Shown: positions 5,035-7,757 of the stretch, in pieces | Layout of the letters: every line of letters begins with the position of its first letter | How positions within the stretch are numbered: position 1 is the stretch's first letter | Notes under the pieces: generated by a model | What the model saw: the letters and a program-made list of their open reading frames with translations, nothing else | The model's database searches: none | What the model was told of the DNA's origin: nothing | Source: Methanosarcina sp. | Lineage (GTDB): Archaea; Halobacteriota; Methanosarcinia; Methanosarcinales; Methanosarcinaceae | Assembly (NCBI GenBank): GCA_024280975.1 | Contig: JAMXLQ010000062.1 | Coordinates: 1 to 7,757, forward strand | Length of the DNA stretch: 7,757 nt | Reading direction: 5' to 3' | Position numbers and translations under genes: made by a program

Positions 5035-5324
5035 TAGAGATTAATCCAGAGTATTAAAAGAAGGTGAACTCCTAAAAGAAGGTGAACTCCTGCAAATGCA
5101 GGTACTAGAAATTTGAACATTGGCTTTTGGGTCTTATGCCTGAAATGCTGCATCCCGAGCAATGCGCCGAACGGTCCGAAGAAAGAAGCAATTAAGAGGC
5201 TCAATTCGGAGATTCTCCACTTATTATTTCTTGCTTTGAACTTATCTATTCCGTATAGGACATAAGAAACTGCATTAACAAGAGCATAAATAATAGGAAA
5301 AAGAAGATATACAGTCTCTATCAT
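5034..5324 (-). CDS. DUF1294 family small membrane protein
   Basis: 96 residues with three hydrophobic segments (about 5-24, 40-58 and 71-94). The DUF1294 signature is clear: YVLYGIDKFKARNNKWRISE (21-40) and FFGPFGALLGMQHFRHKTQKP (48-68). Function is unknown; the family is often encoded beside or fused to cold-shock-type RNA-binding domains in bacteria, but nothing like that is seen here. The C-terminal helix contains GVHLLL twice in a row (79-84 and 85-90), produced by a perfect 18-bp duplication. That lengthens the last hydrophobic segment by six residues. The start is the ATG at 5324. It has no visible ribosome-binding site, and the palindrome AAGAATTCTT sits just upstream, so initiation may be leaderless. 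The gene is divergent from the flippase-like gene and shares a 162-bp intergenic region with it. Confidence 0.85.
   Translation of the reverse strand: MIETVYLLFPIIYALVNAVSYVLYGIDKFKARNNKWRISELSLLIASFFGPFGALLGMQHFRHKTQKPMFKFLVPAFAGVHLLLGVHLLLILWINL
5056..5091. repeat. Perfect 18-bp tandem duplication inside the DUF1294 gene
   Basis: AAAAGAAGGTGAACTCCT occurs at 5056-5073 and again at 5074-5091 with no difference. Eighteen bases keep the frame and add one extra GVHLLL to the protein. Complete identity suggests a recent slippage event. Confidence 0.95.
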
Positions 5325-5427
5325 GGGAAAGAATTCTTCTTAGTAATAATTAAAGGCTGTGATATTTTACATAGCTATATTGATCTAAAGAAGATTAATA
5401 TCAATTACGGTATTAAAGAAGTGACTG

Positions 5428-5458
5428 CCCGAAAATATAGCCAGGCAAAATGTTCGGG
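5428..5458 (+). promoter_or_regulatory. Promoter with flanking inverted repeat, flippase-like gene
   Basis: The TATA-like GAAAATATAG (5431-5440) is enclosed by CCCGAA (5428-5433) and TTCGGG (5453-5458). A start near 5462 would give a 25-nt leader holding the ribosome-binding site GGAG (5476-5479), 7 nt before the ATG at 5487. The symmetric arms around the TATA box are a candidate operator. A second inverted repeat TTAATA/TATTAA lies just upstream (5395-5416). Confidence 0.45.
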
Positions 5459-5486
5459 ATAAGAATGTGGGATATGGAGATTTTTA

Positions 5487-6554
5487 ATGATTATAAACCG
5501 GAATGAAAGTGAATCAAGGCAAAAAAGCGAGAGCAGTGTCCGCAAAAGTCTGCTATCTCCCCCACCCGTTGTCTTAAAAGTAGGCCGCTATCTTCCAACA
5601 CTTATCTTTATTGGACTAGCTGTTAACCTTATTCTTCCGCAGCTTGCTTCGGTTGAAGCATCTGCACATGTTATCAAGACAATGATTCCATGGGCTGTGC
5701 TACTAGCTACCCTCAGCCAGGGTATCAGTTACGTGGGAGCCGGTTACCTTATAAATTCAATTGTAGCAAGAGTAAACCAGACTATTCCGATATTAAAAGG
5801 GGCTATAATAACACTCGGGGCTTCAAGTATAGGCATGCTGGCAGGAGGTCCTTTCGGAAATGCCGCAGCGACTTATGAATGGGTACGGAAATATGGTGTC
5901 AATGCCGAGGGTGCAGGACTTGCGGGTACCCTACCTACGATTTTCAATAATTCGATCTTAATGGTACTAGCCGTAGCTGGAATTCTACATCTGCTGGTGG
6001 TCCACAGGCTTTCTTCTATAGTATTCTTTTCCTTTGTTCTAATCCTCACTTTATTCAGCCTGGGCTTTGTATCAATATACTGGGGAATAAAAAACCAGGA
6101 AAGTTTCACGTTCGTTATTGTCAGGATAGTGGCCTACTTTGCCCGGCTCTTGCATAAATCCTACACGCCTGCTCCAACCCAGGCTTCCGTAAGTCGGATT
6201 TTTGCAGCCCTTGAGACTTTAAGCAACGGAGGCTGGCAGCGCCCACTTCTTGGGGCTATGATTTTTACAAGTTTTGATATGCTGACCCTTTATTTCTTCT
6301 TCATAGCCGCAGGGTTTCCCGTAGGGCTTGAGATCCTAGTCGTTGGGTACGGGCTTCCCATTCTCTTAGGAAAAATCGCTTTTCTCCTGCCAGGAGGAAT
6401 CGGTGTTGTAGAGAGTACGATGGTTGCCCTTTATACAGGTCTAGGAGTACCTGGCTCAATTGCGGTCGTTGTTGTACTTAGCTACAGGGCATTTTCTTTC
6501 TGGATTCCAACGATGATAGGGTTTCCAATAGCATTTTATCTACAGAGAACATGA
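5487..6554 (+). CDS. Flippase-like integral membrane protein (LPG synthase TM / UPF0104, YbhN-AglD-type)
   Basis: 355 residues. A polar N-terminal tail (about 1-30) is followed by roughly eight membrane segments, near 33-52, 66-92, 102-122, 147-172, 176-199, 253-276, 280-301 and 322-350. The family hallmark is the glycine-rich motif LPGGIGVVESTM at 301-312, with the upstream GGPFGNAAATY (120-130) in the usual position. Proteins of this family form the membrane half of MprF and include AglD-type and YbhN proteins. They are linked to moving or modifying lipid-linked sugars or polar lipids, but no substrate can be read from the sequence. The soluble lysyl-transfer domain of MprF is absent. Between segments five and six lies a cytosolic or external loop of about 50 residues. 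The start ATG has GGAG 7 nt upstream. The gene stands alone and converges with the protease gene, with 39 bp between their stop codons. Confidence 0.88.
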   Translation: MIINRNESESRQKSESSVRKSLLSPPPVVLKVGRYLPTLIFIGLAVNLILPQLASVEASAHVIKTMIPWAVLLATLSQGISYVGAGYLINSIVARVNQTIPILKGAIITLGASSIGMLAGGPFGNAAATYEWVRKYGVNAEGAGLAGTLPTIFNNSILMVLAVAGILHLLVVHRLSSIVFFSFVLILTLFSLGFVSIYWGIKNQESFTFVIVRIVAYFARLLHKSYTPAPTQASVSRIFAALETLSNGGWQRPLLGAMIFTSFDMLTLYFFFIAAGFPVGLEILVVGYGLPILLGKIAFLLPGGIGVVESTMVALYTGLGVPGSIAVVVVLSYRAFSFWIPTMIGFPIAFYLQRT

Positions 6555-6572
6555 AGTTCCCACAAATTTTAC

Positions 6573-6590
6573 TATTCAATTCGAATAATT
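6573..6590. terminator. Possible bidirectional terminator between convergent genes
   Basis: TATTC-AATTC-GAATA (6573-6587) can fold as a 5-bp hairpin. It is followed by ATTTTG on the plus strand and by A/T-rich sequence on the minus strand. It sits in the 39-bp gap between two convergent stop codons. The stem is weak and the T runs are short. Confidence 0.3.
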
Positions 6591-6593
6591 TTG

Positions 6594-7082
6594 TTATCCT
6601 TGTAAGCTGCGTAGAATATTAGATGAGATTGCAGTTCCTATACAGTTGTTCAGCGTCAATGAGGATATAAGCCCTATTACCTTCTCTGCCTGCAAGATCG
6701 GAGAACCACTATCTCCAGGTTCCGGCATATCAAAGCGCCTAAAGCTCAGATAAACCAGTGAGGCTCCAGAATTAACGACTCTGCACTGAATAACATGAAT
6801 CTCATTAATAAGCTCGGCTTGCTCCAGTACAGTCGGGACACTAAATTCCGTAATTTCAACCGAGCTGTCAGAAGGAAGCTCTATCAGCGCTAAATCATAA
6901 TCTTTTAAAATCCTCGTAACAATGAGCTTCATTCCGTCAACTGTCAGACGATCCCCTTCCCCCCGGAATAGATGAGAAACCGTAACCATATAAGGCAATC
7001 CTTTGAGCGAGATAACCGCACCGACAGTACAACGCTGTCCGTCGTGAAAAAAAGAGCTGCCTGCTTTTATCATAAGCTTCAT
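6594..7082 (-). CDS. Compact trypsin-like (chymotrypsin-fold) serine protease, probably cytoplasmic
   Basis: 162 residues from the ATG at 7082. The frame stays open to an ATG at 7148, but a TATA box lies inside that extension, so the shorter form is preferred. ATG at 7073 is another option. The catalytic triad of clan PA is recognisable: His37 in MVTVSHLF, Asp63 in KDYDLALIELP, and Ser125 in EPGDSGSPI. The last motif is the classic GDSGSP signature. It is followed by the strand VIGLISSL and the closing GTAISSNIL. The domain is shorter than typical trypsin-type proteases of 200 or more residues. There is no signal peptide, transmembrane helix or PDZ domain, which points to a cytosolic location. 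Substrate is unknown, and it could also be a regulated or self-processing protease. It has its own promoter and converges with the flippase-like gene. Confidence 0.78.
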   Translation of the reverse strand: MKLMIKAGSSFFHDGQRCTVGAVISLKGLPYMVTVSHLFRGEGDRLTVDGMKLIVTRILKDYDLALIELPSDSSVEITEFSVPTVLEQAELINEIHVIQCRVVNSGASLVYLSFRRFDMPEPGDSGSPILQAEKVIGLISSLTLNNCIGTAISSNILRSLQG

Positions 7083-7130
7083 CAACCTGTCGAGATAGAA
7101 AAATCGTTTGTACAGAATTATACGCGCTTG

Positions 7131-7140
7131 ATATATAAAA
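7131..7140 (-). promoter_or_regulatory. TATA box of the trypsin-like protease gene
   Basis: On the minus strand the sequence reads TTTTATATAT, a strong archaeal TATA box. Transcription would begin near 7110, about 28 nt before the ATG at 7082. A partial ribosome-binding site, AGGTTG, abuts that ATG. The box lies inside the longer frame from 7148, arguing against the longer start. Confidence 0.55.
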
Positions 7141-7259
7141 TCAGCCACGATAGAACTTATGTTTTCAATTTATAGTTTAGAGAATTAAAAGTTTAACGCT
7201 ATTGACCTCTCAATTTAATTTTTGGTAAGGTAAATTTTTAAAAAGGAAAAGTAACCAAA

Positions 7260-7628
7260 TTATTGCCTGAAGTGAAGATACTGGTTATTGTATAAAACTG
7301 AGTTAATCAAACTCTTTAATGCTTTCCCTAATCCGGGAATCATCCTGTGAACCCTTTTCTGGTACTCACGGTATTCGTCACCAAACTGTGCCACCAGCTT
7401 TGTTTCCCAGTGTAGAGACCCTAGAAACAGATATACTGTAGTCAAAAGGTATATGATAAGTAGATTGACGGTCATAACAGGAGTGAACCAGATCGTTATT
7501 AGGTCTGAGAGCAGGAAAGGGTCCCTTACCCATCGGTAAATATCCCGGATATAAACGTATGTAGTTACAAAAAACGGAATTAAACTTCCAGCTGCCTTTA
7601 TTGGGTTGCCTGGAGTATTCCTATGCAA
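7260..7628 (-). pseudogene. C-terminal half of an NnrU/ICMT/MddA-type membrane methyltransferase, probably a decayed gene
   Basis: The frame gives 122 residues, with family resemblance from about residue 18 onward. IYRWVRDPFLLSDL (30-43) corresponds to the YRxVRHP motif, followed by WFTPVMTVNLL and a hydrophobic helix. Next comes ETKLVAQFGDEYREYQKRV, the conserved C-terminal acidic/aromatic motif, and then HRMIPG. These enzymes methylate small thiols or isoprenyl-cysteine using S-adenosylmethionine at the membrane. Three signs suggest decay. The only start in frame is a TTG without a ribosome-binding site. The conserved His of RHP is Asp. The N-terminal helices expected in a full gene of roughly 200 or more residues are missing. 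A hydrophobic peptide (FLYHLIAFIPFCIGIL) is encoded in a neighbouring frame at about 7610-7660 and could be a displaced N-terminal helix. A truncated but functional protein cannot be excluded. Confidence 0.6.
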
Positions 7629-7757
7629 AAGGGAATAAACGCAATCAGATGGTAGAGGAATGACCCGTTATGTTGTTTTTTTAAGTTAATTTGGGATTTT
7701 TAAAGTCTCTTTTTCAAACGCCATTGTAGAAAACTTTGTTAGCTTTGAATTTGGGGT
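7629..7757. other. Right-edge region without a supported intact gene
   Basis: On the minus strand all three frames are broken by stops, including TAA codons at about 7668-7690. A 12-codon ATG frame (7722-7684) ends at once. This fits either the upstream side of a decayed methyltransferase gene or ordinary intergenic DNA. Confidence 0.4.

Noticed and set aside
7083..7148. N-terminal extension of the protease to the ATG at 7148
   Set aside because: A strong TATA box lies inside it (7131-7140), and the added residues are not a signal peptide or family-like sequence.
684..7628. Defence island or prophage
   Set aside because: No integrase, transposase, restriction, toxin-antitoxin or phage structural genes are present. 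The protease and polymerase alone do not make such a case.

Overview
The window looks like chromosomal DNA from a methanogenic archaeon, most probably Methanosarcina or a close relative. Several things point there: a Y-family polymerase ending in an archaeal/eukaryal-type PCNA-binding box, archaeal TATA-type promoters, AT-rich intergenic DNA, GGTGG/GGAG ribosome-binding sites, and a ferritin-like protein resembling the N-terminal domain of the Pyrococcus encapsulin. The genus is inferred from protein resemblance, not from a search.

Left part (1-2540), all on the minus strand. It reads, in transcription order, a LolA/COG2834-like surface lipoprotein (2540-1845), the translesion polymerase gene dinB (1790-684), and the N-terminal part of an AI-2E-family permease (412-1) that runs off the left edge. 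Between dinB and the permease (471-682) lies a dense composite of short interspersed repeats. It includes three successive hairpin units whose stems differ by compensatory changes.

Centre (2541-5034). About 550 bp of AT-rich intergenic DNA carries two candidate promoters and inverted repeats. It precedes a plus-strand, membrane-anchored PQQ-dependent glucose/sorbosone dehydrogenase-like beta-propeller (3207-4352). A tandem 14-bp repeat carrying TATA-like cores follows, then a small TTG-initiated protein of the encapsulin-associated ferritin-like type (4462-4746) with no encapsulin shell gene nearby.

Right part (5034-7757). A minus-strand DUF1294 membrane protein contains a perfect 18-bp in-frame tandem duplication. 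It is divergent from a plus-strand flippase-like (LPG synthase TM/UPF0104) membrane protein (5487-6554). That gene converges on a compact trypsin-like serine protease without a signal peptide (6594-7082, minus). At the right edge is the C-terminal half of an NnrU/ICMT/MddA-type membrane methyltransferase (7260-7628, minus) with no good start codon and an altered RHP motif, probably a decayed gene.

The genes do not form one obvious pathway. Most are single transcription units of membrane, cell-envelope, stress or repair function, and only the lipoprotein-dinB pair is close enough to suggest co-transcription. I see no clear multi-gene novel system. The most interesting items are the hairpin repeat array beside dinB, the orphan encapsulated-ferritin-like gene with its tandem promoter-like repeats, and the small cytosolic trypsin-like protease.
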